64,000 nucleotides of DNA from Bradyrhizobium tropiciagri (GTDB taxonomy: Bacteria > Pseudomonadota > Alphaproteobacteria > Rhizobiales > Xanthobacteraceae): positions 124,001 to 188,000 of the forward strand of contig NZ_JAFCKH010000005.1 in assembly GCF_018130505.1 (NCBI RefSeq), in the 5' to 3' direction. A program made the position numbers and the translations under genes. Every line of letters begins with the position of its first letter. Within the stretch, counting starts at the first letter, position 1. The notes beneath the pieces are model-generated. The model was not told the DNA's origin, did not search any database, and saw nothing but the letters and a program-made list of their open reading frames with translations. Of the stretch, positions 38,673-46,864 are shown piece after piece.

Positions 38673-39842
38673 CTACGGCACGACGCGGGGATCGAGGTCC
38701 TGCGTGTAGTCGACGCCGGGAATGCCGAAGCCGAACAGGCGGAGGAACTGGGTCTTGTACTCGTCGAGATCGGCCAACTCGCCAAGCGTCTCGGTGGTCA
38801 GCAGCGGCCAGCGCCGCGACACTTCGGTCTGGACCTCGGGCGACAGCTCCCAGTCGTCGACCCTGACGCGCTGCGCGTCATCGAGCGCGACATCCTTGCC
38901 GAGCTTGGTCCGGAACAGGCGGTCGATCTGCTCGATGCAGCCTTCGTGCAGGCCGAGCTGCTTCATGACCTTGAACAGCACCGTGCCGTAGAGCGGCACC
39001 ACCGGGATCGCCGAGCTTGCCTGGGTGACGACGGCCTTCAGCGCCACGACGCGCGCGGCGTCCTGGTCGAGCCGGCCGCGAATCTCTTCGGCCTTGCGGT
39101 CGAGATCAACCTTGGCGCGGCCGAGCGTGCCGTTCCAGTAGATCGGCCAGGTCAGCTCGCTGCCGATATAGGTGTAGTTGAGCGTGCGGAAGCCTGGCGC
39201 CAGCACGCCGGCGTCGGCGAGCTGGTCGATCCAGCGCTTCCAGTCCTCGCCGCCCATCACCGCGACGGTGGCGGCGGTTTGCTCCTCGCTCGCCGGTTCG
39301 AGCGTGGTCTGGAAGACCTCGCCGGTTTCGGTGTCGAGCGTCTTGATCTCGACGGGCGCGCCGAGCGGCTTGATGACCGAGCGATGGGTCTTGCCGGTGA
39401 CCGGATCGGTGCGCGCCGGCGCGGCCATGCTGTAGACCAGCAGGTCGAGCTGGCCGAATTTTTCGCGCACGGCTTCGATGAAGCTCTGCTTCAACTCGTC
39501 GGAGAAGGCGTCGCCCTCGAGCGTGAGCGGCGCGCGTCCGATCTTCCGGGCCTCGATCTCGAAGGCGCGGTTGTTGTACCAGCCGGCGCTGCCGGTCCGG
39601 GTCGCCGTCGGCTCGCGCTCCAGCGACACGCCGATCGTCTCGGCGCCGCCGGCAAAGGTCGTCACGATGCGGCTCGCGAGGCCGTATCCGGTCGAGCAGC
39701 CCAGCACGGCAACGCGCTTGGGGCAGTCGGCGATCGGGCCCTGGCGCAGCACATAGGCGATCTGCTCGCGGACATTGGTGGCGCAGCCGACGGGATGTGC
39801 CGTGGTGCAGATGAAGCCTCGCACGCGCGGTTCGATAATCAT
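38673..39842 (-). CDS. fabV: Enoyl-ACP reductase FabV (trans-2-enoyl-ACP reductase)
   Basis: A 389-residue single-chain NADH-dependent reductase of the FabV type, catalysing the last step of the fatty-acid elongation cycle. The start MIIEPRVRGFICTTAHPVGC is diagnostic, the cofactor motif is VAVLGCSTGYGLASRI, and the catalytic pair is Y-x8-K in PIYWNGTLGRAK (longer spacing than FabI's Y-x6-K). The C-terminus LFGFGIPGVDYTQD matches the family. The ATG at 39842 is used; the frame extends 19 residues upstream without conservation. It is downstream of fabB on the same strand, in the place where rhizobia usually have fabI. FabV enzymes are resistant to triclosan. Confidence 0.92.
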   Translation of the reverse strand: MIIEPRVRGFICTTAHPVGCATNVREQIAYVLRQGPIADCPKRVAVLGCSTGYGLASRIVTTFAGGAETIGVSLEREPTATRTGSAGWYNNRAFEIEARKIGRAPLTLEGDAFSDELKQSFIEAVREKFGQLDLLVYSMAAPARTDPVTGKTHRSVIKPLGAPVEIKTLDTETGEVFQTTLEPASEEQTAATVAVMGGEDWKRWIDQLADAGVLAPGFRTLNYTYIGSELTWPIYWNGTLGRAKVDLDRKAEEIRGRLDQDAARVVALKAVVTQASSAIPVVPLYGTVLFKVMKQLGLHEGCIEQIDRLFRTKLGKDVALDDAQRVRVDDWELSPEVQTEVSRRWPLLTTETLGELADLDEYKTQFLRLFGFGIPGVDYTQDLDPRVVP

Positions 39843-39926
39843 GCGCACCCCAGTTCGGAACGTTGCAATGTCCTCATTCGCTGCCTGGAAACCTCCCATT
39901 GCGAGCGAGCAGAGATAGGATCGAGA

Positions 39927-41150
39927 TCACGCATCGAGGCGCTTGAACACCAGCGTGGCGTTGGTGCCGCCGAAGCCGAACGAGTTCGACAGCACGGTGG
40001 CGAGCTTGGCGTTGTCGATGCGCTTGCGCACGATCGGCATGTCGGCGAACACGGGATCGAGCTCGGTGATGTGCGCGCTCTCGCAGACGAAGCCGTTGTT
40101 CAGCATCAGGATCGAATAGATCGCCTCCTGCACGCCGGTGGCGCCGAGCGAATGGCCGGTCAGCGCCTTGGTCGCCGAGATCGGTGGGCACTTCTCGCCG
40201 GTGCCGAACACCTTGCGGATCGCCTCGATCTCCGGCGGATCGCCGGCCGGCGTCGAGGTGGCGTGCGGATTGATGTAGTCGATCGGCGTGTTCACCGTCG
40301 ACATCGCCATGCGCATGCAGCGCTCGGCGCCCTCGCCCGACGGCGCCACCATGTCGTAGCCGTCCGAGGTCGCGCCGTAGCCGACCACCTCGGCATAAAT
40401 CTTGGCGCCGCGCGCCTTGGCATGCTCGAGCTCTTCCAGCACCACGACGCCGGCGCCACCGGCGATCACGAAACCATCGCGGCTGATGTCGTAGGGACGC
40501 GAGGCGGTGGCGGGCGTGTCGTTGTACTTCGAGGACATCGCGCCCATGGCGTCGAACAGCACCGACAGCGTCCAGTCGAGCTCCTCGCAGCCGCCGGCGA
40601 AGATGACGTCCTGCTTGCCGATCTGGATCGTCTCATAGGCGTTGCCGATGCAATGGTTCGACGTCGCGCAGGCCGAGGAGATCGAGTAGTTCACGCCCTT
40701 GATCTTGAACCAGGTCGCCAGCGTCGCCGACGCCGTCGAGGACATGCCCTTCGGCACCGCGAACGGACCGACGCGCTTCGGCCCCTTGCTGCGCGCGATG
40801 TCGGCGGCTTCCACCAGCGTGCGCGTCGACGGACCGCCGGAGCCCATGATGATGCCGGTGCGGATGTTGGAGACCTCGGTCTCCTCGAGGCCGGAATCGC
40901 GGATCGCCTGCTCCATGGCGACGTGATTCCACGCCGCGCCTTCGGCCAGGAACCGCATCGCGCGGCGGTCGATCACCTCGGCGGGATTGAGTGTCGGCGC
41001 ACCCTGCACCTGCGAACGGAAACCGAGCTCCGCGTGCTTCGCAGCGCGCGTGATGCCCGACTTCGCCTCGTAGAGGCTCGCAAGCACTTCCTGGGTGTTG
41101 TTACCGATGGATGAGACAATACCCATCCCCGTGATGACAACCCGCCTCAT
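39927..41150 (-). CDS. fabB: 3-oxoacyl-ACP synthase I (FabB)
   Basis: A 407-residue condensing enzyme needed with FabA for unsaturated fatty acids. The catalytic triad is C in [12 protein letters not shown], and the two histidines in [11 protein letters not shown] and [26 protein letters not shown] is the usual KAS start. It follows fabA by 43 nt and precedes fabV, so the three probably form one operon. The FabA-FabB pairing means the anaerobic unsaturated fatty-acid pathway is present. Confidence 0.96.
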   Translation of the reverse strand: MRRVVITGMGIVSSIGNNTQEVLASLYEAKSGITRAAKHAELGFRSQVQGAPTLNPAEVIDRRAMRFLAEGAAWNHVAMEQAIRDSGLEETEVSNIRTGIIMGSGGPSTRTLVEAADIARSKGPKRVGPFAVPKGMSSTASATLATWFKIKGVNYSISSACATSNHCIGNAYETIQIGKQDVIFAGGCEELDWTLSVLFDAMGAMSSKYNDTPATASRPYDISRDGFVIAGGAGVVVLEELEHAKARGAKIYAEVVGYGATSDGYDMVAPSGEGAERCMRMAMSTVNTPIDYINPHATSTPAGDPPEIEAIRKVFGTGEKCPPISATKALTGHSLGATGVQEAIYSILMLNNGFVCESAHITELDPVFADMPIVRKRIDNAKLATVLSNSFGFGGTNATLVFKRLDA

Positions 41151-41193
41151 GTTCGCCTCGCCCTGCCTTTATGTTGCCGCATGATGATCCTGC

Positions 41194-41715
41194 TCAAGAT
41201 GGCGCCGTGCCCTGCTTGAACAACCCGACCTTCAAGTCCTTGGCGCGATAGATAATCTCGTCATCCATGGAAAGCCACCCGTCGGCGATCCCGAGCACAA
41301 GCTTAGACCGCATCACGCGCTTGATATCGATGTTGTACACAACCTTGCGCGCGTGCGGCAGCACCTGGCCGGAGAACTTCAGTTCGCCGAGACCGAGCGC
41401 CCGGCCACGACCTTCACCGCCGATCCAGCCGAGATAAAAGCCGACCATTTGCCACATGGCATCGAGGCCGAGGCAGCCCGGCATCACCGGATCGTTCTTG
41501 AAATGGCAGCCGAAGAACCAGAGGTCGGACTTCACGTCGAGCTCGGCGCGCACCAGCCCCTTGCCGAATTCGCCGCCGGTATCGGAAATCTGGCTGATGC
41601 GGTCGAACATCAGCATCGGCGGCAGCGGCAACTGGGCGTTGCCGGGACCGAACAGCTCGCCCCGGCCGCAAGCCAGCAAATCCTCATATTCGTAACCGCC
41701 GCGCCGATCCAGCAT
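41194..41715 (-). CDS. fabA: 3-hydroxydecanoyl-ACP dehydratase/isomerase
   Basis: A 173-residue hot-dog-fold enzyme that dehydrates 3-hydroxydecanoyl-ACP and isomerises trans-2 to cis-3-decenoyl-ACP. The active-site His is in [14 protein letters not shown] and the Asp in [12 protein letters not shown]. The start at 41715 lies in a GAGAGG-containing region. It is divergent from irr across a 326-nt gap. Iron control of this operon through the shared region is possible but not shown. Confidence 0.95.
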   Translation of the reverse strand: MLDRRGGYEYEDLLACGRGELFGPGNAQLPLPPMLMFDRISQISDTGGEFGKGLVRAELDVKSDLWFFGCHFKNDPVMPGCLGLDAMWQMVGFYLGWIGGEGRGRALGLGELKFSGQVLPHARKVVYNIDIKRVMRSKLVLGIADGWLSMDDEIIYRAKDLKVGLFKQGTAPS

Positions 41716-42041
41716 CCTCGTTCAACCTCTCAATGTCCCGATGAAGCGCCTTGGCTTGAGCCGGACCTTACCTCGGACGGGAACTTGCAACATCCCGCCA
41801 TCAGGCGCTACCTGGGTACGCTACCGGCCCTTGATCTCTGCCGAAAGCGCATATGTGGTCCGCGCGCTCTCTAACATAGGCCTAACAGGGCGGCAAAGCT
41901 GCATTCAGGTGATAAATTACCGCCTCGCCTTAGGTTTCTCTTGCAACTTGGATTCGTTCTAGTTGCGAAAAACTTGCATCTGGTAGGCATCCTTTTTATA
42001 TGTATCAGGAATATTGCCTGAGTTAGGTGCATAGAGTGGAT
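41716..42041. promoter_or_regulatory. fabA-irr divergent region with irr promoter and Fur-like hexamers
   Basis: Near irr there is -35 TTGCAT (41974-41979), 17 nt, -10 TATATG (41997-42002). Three imperfect direct hexamers, TGCATC (41975-41980), GGCATC (41986-41991) and TGTATC (42001-42006), cover it. As I recall, Fur binds the B. japonicum irr promoter through three imperfect direct hexamers unlike the E. coli Fur box. An additional inverted repeat GCAACT/AGTTGC is at 41943-41966. No full ICE (TTTAGAA-type palindrome) is visible. Confidence 0.6.
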
Positions 42042-42530
42042 ATGAACGACGAAGTACCGGCTGTGAAGGATGATGCCGTGCATCTGGCCGCGCGTGGCGC
42101 TGGCCACCCGGCCCTGACCGGCTGCCCGTGGCACGACGTCAACGAGATGTTGCAGGCCGCCGGCCTGCGGCCGACCCGTCAGCGCATGGCGCTGGGCTGG
42201 CTGTTGTTCGGCAAGGGCGCTCGCCATCTGACCGCTGAAATGCTGTACGAGGAAGCCACGCTGGCCAAGGTTCCGGTGTCGCTGGCGACCGTCTACAACA
42301 CCCTCAACCAGCTCACCGACGCCGGTCTGCTGCGCCAGGTCAGCGTCGACGGCACCAAGACGTATTTCGACACCAACGTCTCGGCGCATCACCACTTCTA
42401 TCTCGAGCACAATCACGAGCTGGTCGATATCCACGACTCGACCATGATGCTCTCGAAGATGCCGGACGTGCCGGAAGGCTACGAAGTTTCCCGCGTCGAC
42501 ATGGTGGTTCGGCTGCGCAAGAAGCGCTGA
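42042..42530 (+). CDS. irr: Irr, heme-responsive iron regulator (Fur superfamily)
   Basis: A 162-residue global iron regulator that acts under iron limitation and is degraded when heme binds. The N-terminal heme regulatory motif is GCPWHD (C28-P29), and a second heme site is the histidine cluster AHHHFY (H116-118). Both features define bradyrhizobial Irr. The winged helix is GLRPTRQRMALGWLLFGKGARHLTAEMLYEEA, and the protein ends MVVRLRKKR. The ATG at 42042 is used; GTG codons at 42036 and 42027 are alternatives. It represses heme-synthesis and iron-using genes and activates uptake genes through ICE motifs. It lies divergent from fabA. Confidence 0.97.
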   Translation: MNDEVPAVKDDAVHLAARGAGHPALTGCPWHDVNEMLQAAGLRPTRQRMALGWLLFGKGARHLTAEMLYEEATLAKVPVSLATVYNTLNQLTDAGLLRQVSVDGTKTYFDTNVSAHHHFYLEHNHELVDIHDSTMMLSKMPDVPEGYEVSRVDMVVRLRKKR

Positions 42531-42556
42531 ACCGCTTACCGCTGCTTCGATTGTTC

Positions 42557-42579
42557 ATGGCCGGGCTCGTCCCGGCCAT
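42557..42579. terminator. Hairpin between convergent irr and SH3-domain gene
   Basis: ATGGCCGGG-CTCGT-CCCGGCCAT forms a 9-bp perfect stem 26 nt after the irr stop and 21 nt beyond the stop of the minus-strand gene. A weak T-rich stretch (GTCGTTTCG) follows on the plus side. It probably insulates both genes. Confidence 0.55.
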
Positions 42580-42600
42580 TGTCGTTTCGGGACGCGAAAC

Positions 42601-43134
42601 CTAGTCGACCTTCTCGTCGGCGTAGACGCCCCACAGGCGCTGCTGCTCGATCCAGCCGTCGAAGCCGTTGCCGGTGACGCGGCACCAGCTGTTGCTGCAC
42701 TTCTTGACCTGCGTGACCACGCCGGCCTGCAGCCGCGCCGCGATGGCACTGGTGGCGTCGGGACGATCGTAGAGCGAGGCCAGATCGTCCTTGTTCTTCA
42801 TGGTGACCACGGCGGTGCGGCGGCCGGACAGCAGGGAGTGGTAGACCCAGCCCTCGGAGCCCTCGGAATCACGCACCCGGCGCCAGTTCTCGAATTCGGC
42901 TGTGATTTCGACCGGCAGCCCGGCCCTCGTGTAGACCCAGGCGACGTCATTGTCCTTGGTCGGACCGGCCCTGACATTCACATGGTCGGATTTCAGGCTG
43001 ACATAGCGCGGGATCGGCAATCCGCTGGTGGTGGGGCTGGTGTCCTTGGCCGAATGTCCCGGCATGACCGACGCGCCCAGCATCGACCCGACCAGCGCGA
43101 CCAATGAACCGAAACGCCAGAACGCCACCACCAT
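42601..43134 (-). CDS. Exported SH3-domain protein
   Basis: A 177-residue secreted protein. The N-terminus MVVAFWRFGSLVALVGSMLGASVMPGHS is a signal peptide or membrane anchor. Two bacterial SH3-like stretches follow (YVSLKSDHVNVRAGPTKDNDVAWVYTRAGLPVEITAEF and SLYDRPDATSAIAARLQAGVVTQVKKCSNSWCRV). Such proteins bind cell wall or other periplasmic partners. AGGAG precedes the ATG at 43134 by about 9 nt; the frame continues upstream to 43239 without support. It is convergent with irr. No enzymatic motif is present. Confidence 0.85.
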   Translation of the reverse strand: MVVAFWRFGSLVALVGSMLGASVMPGHSAKDTSPTTSGLPIPRYVSLKSDHVNVRAGPTKDNDVAWVYTRAGLPVEITAEFENWRRVRDSEGSEGWVYHSLLSGRRTAVVTMKNKDDLASLYDRPDATSAIAARLQAGVVTQVKKCSNSWCRVTGNGFDGWIEQQRLWGVYADEKVD

Positions 43135-43472
43135 CAACTCGTCTCCTGCCGAGATGCCCAACCCGCATTCGGCGGGTTGCAACCCAAATCCACGCCTGAG
43201 GATTTCAGGCCCCCTCTCGCCGCACCCATCCCCGAGCACGCGTCCGAGGGGTTCTTGTCTTGGCCCGGCCTTCTGCTAGAGAGGACGGAACGCCTTTAAG
43301 AACCAGAACGCCCGAACTTTCCGCAAGCCAAACGGCGGGCAAGTGTCGGGGAACCCTAGGAAACGCGAAGGAAACGCCGGGACAGCGCGGCGATCAGCAG
43401 TGTCGAGCAACCCGGTTAATGAGCCCTGAACGGCTTGGTTTTTGCAGGCCGCGGAGTTCATGAAAGCAGGAC
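43135..43472. other. Intergenic region upstream of the dehydrogenase
   Basis: About 340 nt divergent gap. A possible promoter for the rightward gene is TTGTCT (about 43256) with TAGAGA 16 nt on (about 43278), but the match is modest. I see no RNA gene or repeat. Confidence 0.3.
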
Positions 43473-44474
43473 ATGTCGGTAAAGAAAAAGCCTCTCGTCG
43501 TCGTCACCCGCAAGCTGCCGGACTCGATCGAGACCCGGATGCGCGAGCTGTTCGACGCCAGACTGAATCTCGACGACACGCCGATGACGCCGGAGCAGAT
43601 CGCGGAAGCGGCGCGCACCGCCGACGTGCTGGTGCCGACGGTGACCGACCTGATCCGCGATGACGTGATCAACCAGGCCGACTGCAAGCTGAAGATGATC
43701 GCCAATTTCGGCAACGGCGTCGACAATATCGACGTGGCGGCGGCGCATGCGCGCGGCATCACCGTCACCAACACGCCGAAGGTGCTGACCGAGGACACCG
43801 CCGACATGACCATGGCGCTGATCCTCGCGGTACCGCGGCGCATGATCGAGGGCGCCTCGATCCTGACCGACGGCAAGCACTGGGCGGGCTGGTCGCCGAC
43901 CTGGATGCTCGGCCACCGCATCGGCGGCAAGCGACTCGGCATCATCGGCATGGGCCGGATCGGCCAGGCGGTGGCGCGCCGCGCCCGCGCCTTCGGCCTG
44001 CAGATCCACTATCACAACCGCCGCCCGGTGGCGCCCGTGATCGCCGACGAACTCGGGGCGACCTACTGGGAAAGCCTCGACCAGATGCTGGCGCGGATGG
44101 ACATCATCTCGGTGAACTGCCCGCACACGCCGGCCACCTTCCATCTGCTCTCGGCGCGCCGGCTCAAGCTGATCCGCAAGGAAGCCTACATCGTCAACAC
44201 CGCGCGCGGCGAGGTGATCGACGAGGACACGCTGATCAAGCTGATCGAAGCCGGCGAGGTCGGCGGCGCCGGGCTCGACGTCTACGAGCACGAGCCGGCG
44301 GTGAACCCGAAGCTGGTGCGGCTCGCCAAGGCCGGCAAGGTGACGCTGCTGCCGCATATGGGCTCGGCGACCATCGAAGGCCGCGTCGAGATGGGCGAGA
44401 AGGTGATCATCAACATCCGCACCTTCCTCGACAACCACAAGCCGCCGGACCGCGTGCTGCCCAGCATGCTGTAG
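43473..44474 (+). CDS. D-2-hydroxyacid dehydrogenase (glyoxylate/hydroxypyruvate reductase type)
   Basis: A 333-residue NAD(P)H-dependent dehydrogenase. The nucleotide motif is GIIGMGRIGQAVARRA, and the catalytic triad Arg, Glu, His is in NTARGEVID, GLDVYEHEP and LLPHMGS. TPKVLTEDTADMTMALILAVPRR is the substrate-side signature. The glyoxylate/hydroxypyruvate reductase group fits best; other 2-hydroxyacids are possible. It starts after a long intergenic gap and is followed by two palindromic repeats, so it is probably monocistronic. Confidence 0.88.
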   Translation: MSVKKKPLVVVTRKLPDSIETRMRELFDARLNLDDTPMTPEQIAEAARTADVLVPTVTDLIRDDVINQADCKLKMIANFGNGVDNIDVAAAHARGITVTNTPKVLTEDTADMTMALILAVPRRMIEGASILTDGKHWAGWSPTWMLGHRIGGKRLGIIGMGRIGQAVARRARAFGLQIHYHNRRPVAPVIADELGATYWESLDQMLARMDIISVNCPHTPATFHLLSARRLKLIRKEAYIVNTARGEVIDEDTLIKLIEAGEVGGAGLDVYEHEPAVNPKLVRLAKAGKVTLLPHMGSATIEGRVEMGEKVIINIRTFLDNHKPPDRVLPSML

Positions 44475-44479
44475 CCCTT

Positions 44480-44567
44480 GTAGCCCGGATGGAGCGCAGC
44501 GAAATCCGGGACAGGCTCTCCGCGGATGAAGCGGCCCCGGATTGCGCTTCGCTCCATCCGGGCTACG
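44480..44567. repeat. Palindromic intergenic repeat, family A (copy 3)
   Basis: TAGCCCGGATGGAGCGCAGC and GCTCCATCCGGGCTACG arms, starting 6 nt after the dehydrogenase stop. The middle (GATGAAGCGGCCC) differs from other copies. Confidence 0.85.
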
Positions 44568-44587
44568 CCCCATGCCCAACAACGCGG

Positions 44588-44691
44588 TGTCATCACCCGG
44601 CTTGACCGGGTGATCCAGTATTCCAGAGGCAGTCATGGTTGAGCCGAGAAGCCTCGGCGTACTGGATCGCCCGGTCAAGCCGGGCGATGAC
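44588..44691. repeat. Inverted repeat, family G
   Basis: Arms TGTCATCACCCGGCTTGACC... (44588-44620) and ...GGTCAAGCCGGGCGATGACA (44660-44691) pair over about 30 nt around a 40-nt centre. One copy in the window. Confidence 0.8.
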
Positions 44692-44731
44692 AGCGGTGAG
44701 TGGGGACGCGACTTCACTCTGTGGTCAGGGT

Positions 44732-44779
44732 CCTACTTCCCCCTGCCAAAATGGGGAAAACAACCCCATGCAAAGTAGG
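44732..44779. repeat. Inverted repeat, family H
   Basis: CCTACTT (44732) pairs with AAGTAGG (44773) outside CCCC/GGGG pairs, giving a compact folded element with AATGGGGAAAACAACCCC in the middle. It lies between repeat G and the LysR gene; the rest of 44692-44819 shows nothing else. Confidence 0.55.
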
Positions 44780-44819
44780 CTTCGGTCCGCAGCGGGACGA
44801 CGATGTGGTATTAGCTTGC

Positions 44820-45731
44820 CTACGTCTTCCGCCGCGCCTGCTTGCGCCAGTCGGTGACGAACGCCACGAAGGCGGCGAGCGCAGGCGGCGGTTGGCGGCG
44901 GCTCGGGTAATACAGGAACGGCCCGTCGAACGGCGGGCACCAGTCGTCGAGCACGCTGACCAGCGCGCCGGATTTCACGCCGAAACGGACATAGCCCTCG
45001 AAGGTCGCCCAGTAGCCGACGCCGTCATGGGCCGCGCGCAGGGCGAGGCCGAGATAGGTGGCGATCAGCTTCGCCGGCGGCGACACCTTGACCAGGCGGC
45101 CGTTCTTCTCGAACTCCCAGTCGAACATCACGCCGTTGCTGAAGCGGGTGCGGATGCAGGCGTGCTTCAAGAGATCCTTGGGATGCATCGGCCGGCCGTG
45201 CCTGGCGACATAGTCGCGCGAGGCCACGACCGCGTAGCGCTGCGGTGCGCCCAGTGGCACCGCGATCATGTCCTGCGCGAGGTGCTCGCCATAGCGCACG
45301 CCGGCGTCAAAGCCCTGGGCGACGATGTCGACGAAGGCGGTTTCGGCGACGATCTCCAACTCGACCCTCGGATATTTTTCGAGGAACGGCCCGATCATCG
45401 GCGCCAGCACGAGGTCGACCGCGGGCGGCGGCGCGTTGATGCGCAGCCGCCCCGACGGCACGGCGCGCAGGCCACGCACCTGGTCGAGCGCATCGCCGAC
45501 AACGGTCATCGCCGGCGCGACGCGCGCTAGCAGCAGCTCGCCGGCTTCGGTGAGCGCGACGCTGCGCGTGGTGCGGTTCATCAGGCGGACGCCGAGCCGC
45601 TCCTCCATGTCGCGCAGGCGCTGGCTGAGGCTCGAGACCGAGACGCGCTGCTCCAGCGCGGCACGCCGGAAATTGCGCGTGCGCGCCACCGCCACGAAGG
45701 CGTCGAGGTCGCGAAGGTCGAAATCTTGCAT
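44820..45731 (-). CDS. LysR-family transcriptional regulator
   Basis: A 303-residue regulator. The winged helix-turn-helix spans residues 1-62 (FDLRDLDAFVAVARTRNFRRAALEQRVSVSSLSQRLRDMEERLGVRL), followed by a type 2 periplasmic-binding effector domain (LRINAPPPAVDLVLAPMIGPFLEKYPRVELEIV to about 295). It is divergent from the aldo-keto reductase and probably regulates it. The ATG at 45731 begins exactly at the edge of a 20-bp palindrome; the longer start at 45755 would put the palindrome inside the coding region. Confidence 0.9.
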   Translation of the reverse strand: MQDFDLRDLDAFVAVARTRNFRRAALEQRVSVSSLSQRLRDMEERLGVRLMNRTTRSVALTEAGELLLARVAPAMTVVGDALDQVRGLRAVPSGRLRINAPPPAVDLVLAPMIGPFLEKYPRVELEIVAETAFVDIVAQGFDAGVRYGEHLAQDMIAVPLGAPQRYAVVASRDYVARHGRPMHPKDLLKHACIRTRFSNGVMFDWEFEKNGRLVKVSPPAKLIATYLGLALRAAHDGVGYWATFEGYVRFGVKSGALVSVLDDWCPPFDGPFLYYPSRRQPPPALAAFVAFVTDWRKQARRKT

Positions 45732-45750
45732 TGTTCGATATAGTGAACAA
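45731..45750. promoter_or_regulatory. Palindrome between LysR and aldo-keto reductase genes
   Basis: TTGTTC-GATATAGT-GAACAA, a 6-bp inverted repeat with 8-nt AT-rich spacer. LysR proteins bind T-N11-A dyads, and this fits as an autoregulatory site overlapping the regulator's start. Confidence 0.5.
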
Positions 45751-45854
45751 GCCATTCGCCATTGTCCAGCTTATCTGCCCGCACGCGCGGACGCATATCA
45801 ACCGCGTCATCCGGCGGCGGATTTTCCGCCGCGACGTTCGAGGGAAGCACCACC

Positions 45855-46862
45855 ATGGATACACGCAAACTCGGTTCCACCGGCCCCAATGTTTCGCAGA
45901 TCGGCCTCGGCGCCATGGGCATGTCCGACTTCTACGGCCCGGCCGACCGCAGCGAGAGCATCGCCACCATCCATGCCGCGCTCGACGCCGGCATCACGCT
46001 GATCGACACCGGCGATTTCTACGGCATGGGCCACAACGAGATGCTGATCGGCGAGGCGCTCAAGAGCCGCAGCCGCGACAACGTGCAGATCAGCGTCAAG
46101 TTCGGTGCGCTGCGCGACCGCAACTACGGCTTCCTCGGCTATGACAGCCGGCCCGCCGCAGTGAAGAATTTCGCCGCCTATTCGCTGCAGCGGCTCGGCG
46201 TCGACCATATCGACATCTACCGCCCGGCGCGGCTCGATCCCAACGTGCCGATCGAGGACACCGTCGGCGCGATCGCCGACATGATCAAGGCCGGATGGAT
46301 CCGGCATATCGGCCTCTCTGAAGTCGGCTCCGACACCATCCGCCGCGCCCATGCGGTGCATCCGATCGCCGACCTGCAGATCGAATATTCGCTGATCTCG
46401 CGCGGCATCGAGGACGACATCCTGAAGACCTGCCGCGAGCTCGGCATCGGCATCACCGCCTATGGCGTGCTGGCGCGCGGCCTGATCAGCGGACACTGGT
46501 CGAAGGACCGTTCGGGCGCCAAGGACTTTCGTGCGCTGAGCCCGCGCTTCCAGGCCGGGAACATCGATGCCAACCTCGCTCTGGCGGATCGGCTGCGCGG
46601 CATCGCCGAGGAGATCGGTGCCTCGCCGGCGCAAGTCGCGATTGCCTGGGTGGCGGCGCAGGGCAACGACATCGTGCCGCTGGTCGGCGCCCGGCGGCGC
46701 GAGCGGCTGACCGAGGCGCTGGGCGCGCTCGATGTCAGGTTGACCGAGGCGCAGCTTGCCGCACTGGCCGAAGCGTTCCCGCCCGGCGTCGCCGCCGGCG
46801 GCCGCTATTCGGAAGAGCAGCTGCGGCACATGGACAGCGAGAAGCCCGCGACCGCGTCCTGA
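45855..46862 (+). CDS. Aldo/keto reductase with altered catalytic histidine
   Basis: A 335-residue TIM-barrel NADPH oxidoreductase. The catalytic Asp/Tyr are in DTGDFYGMG and the Lys in ISVKFGALRD. The His of the tetrad, normally in a QHR motif, is replaced: the segment reads DIYRPARLDPN, with Ala at that position. Similar RPARLD sequences occur, as I recall, in other bacterial aldo-keto reductases, so it may define a subgroup. The ATG at 45855 has AGGGAAG about 10 nt upstream. It is divergent from the LysR gene and starts 3 nt from the end of the MoeB-like gene, which is convergent. Confidence 0.87.
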   Translation: MDTRKLGSTGPNVSQIGLGAMGMSDFYGPADRSESIATIHAALDAGITLIDTGDFYGMGHNEMLIGEALKSRSRDNVQISVKFGALRDRNYGFLGYDSRPAAVKNFAAYSLQRLGVDHIDIYRPARLDPNVPIEDTVGAIADMIKAGWIRHIGLSEVGSDTIRRAHAVHPIADLQIEYSLISRGIEDDILKTCRELGIGITAYGVLARGLISGHWSKDRSGAKDFRALSPRFQAGNIDANLALADRLRGIAEEIGASPAQVAIAWVAAQGNDIVPLVGARRRERLTEALGALDVRLTEAQLAALAEAFPPGVAAGGRYSEEQLRHMDSEKPATAS

Positions 46863-46864
46863 CC

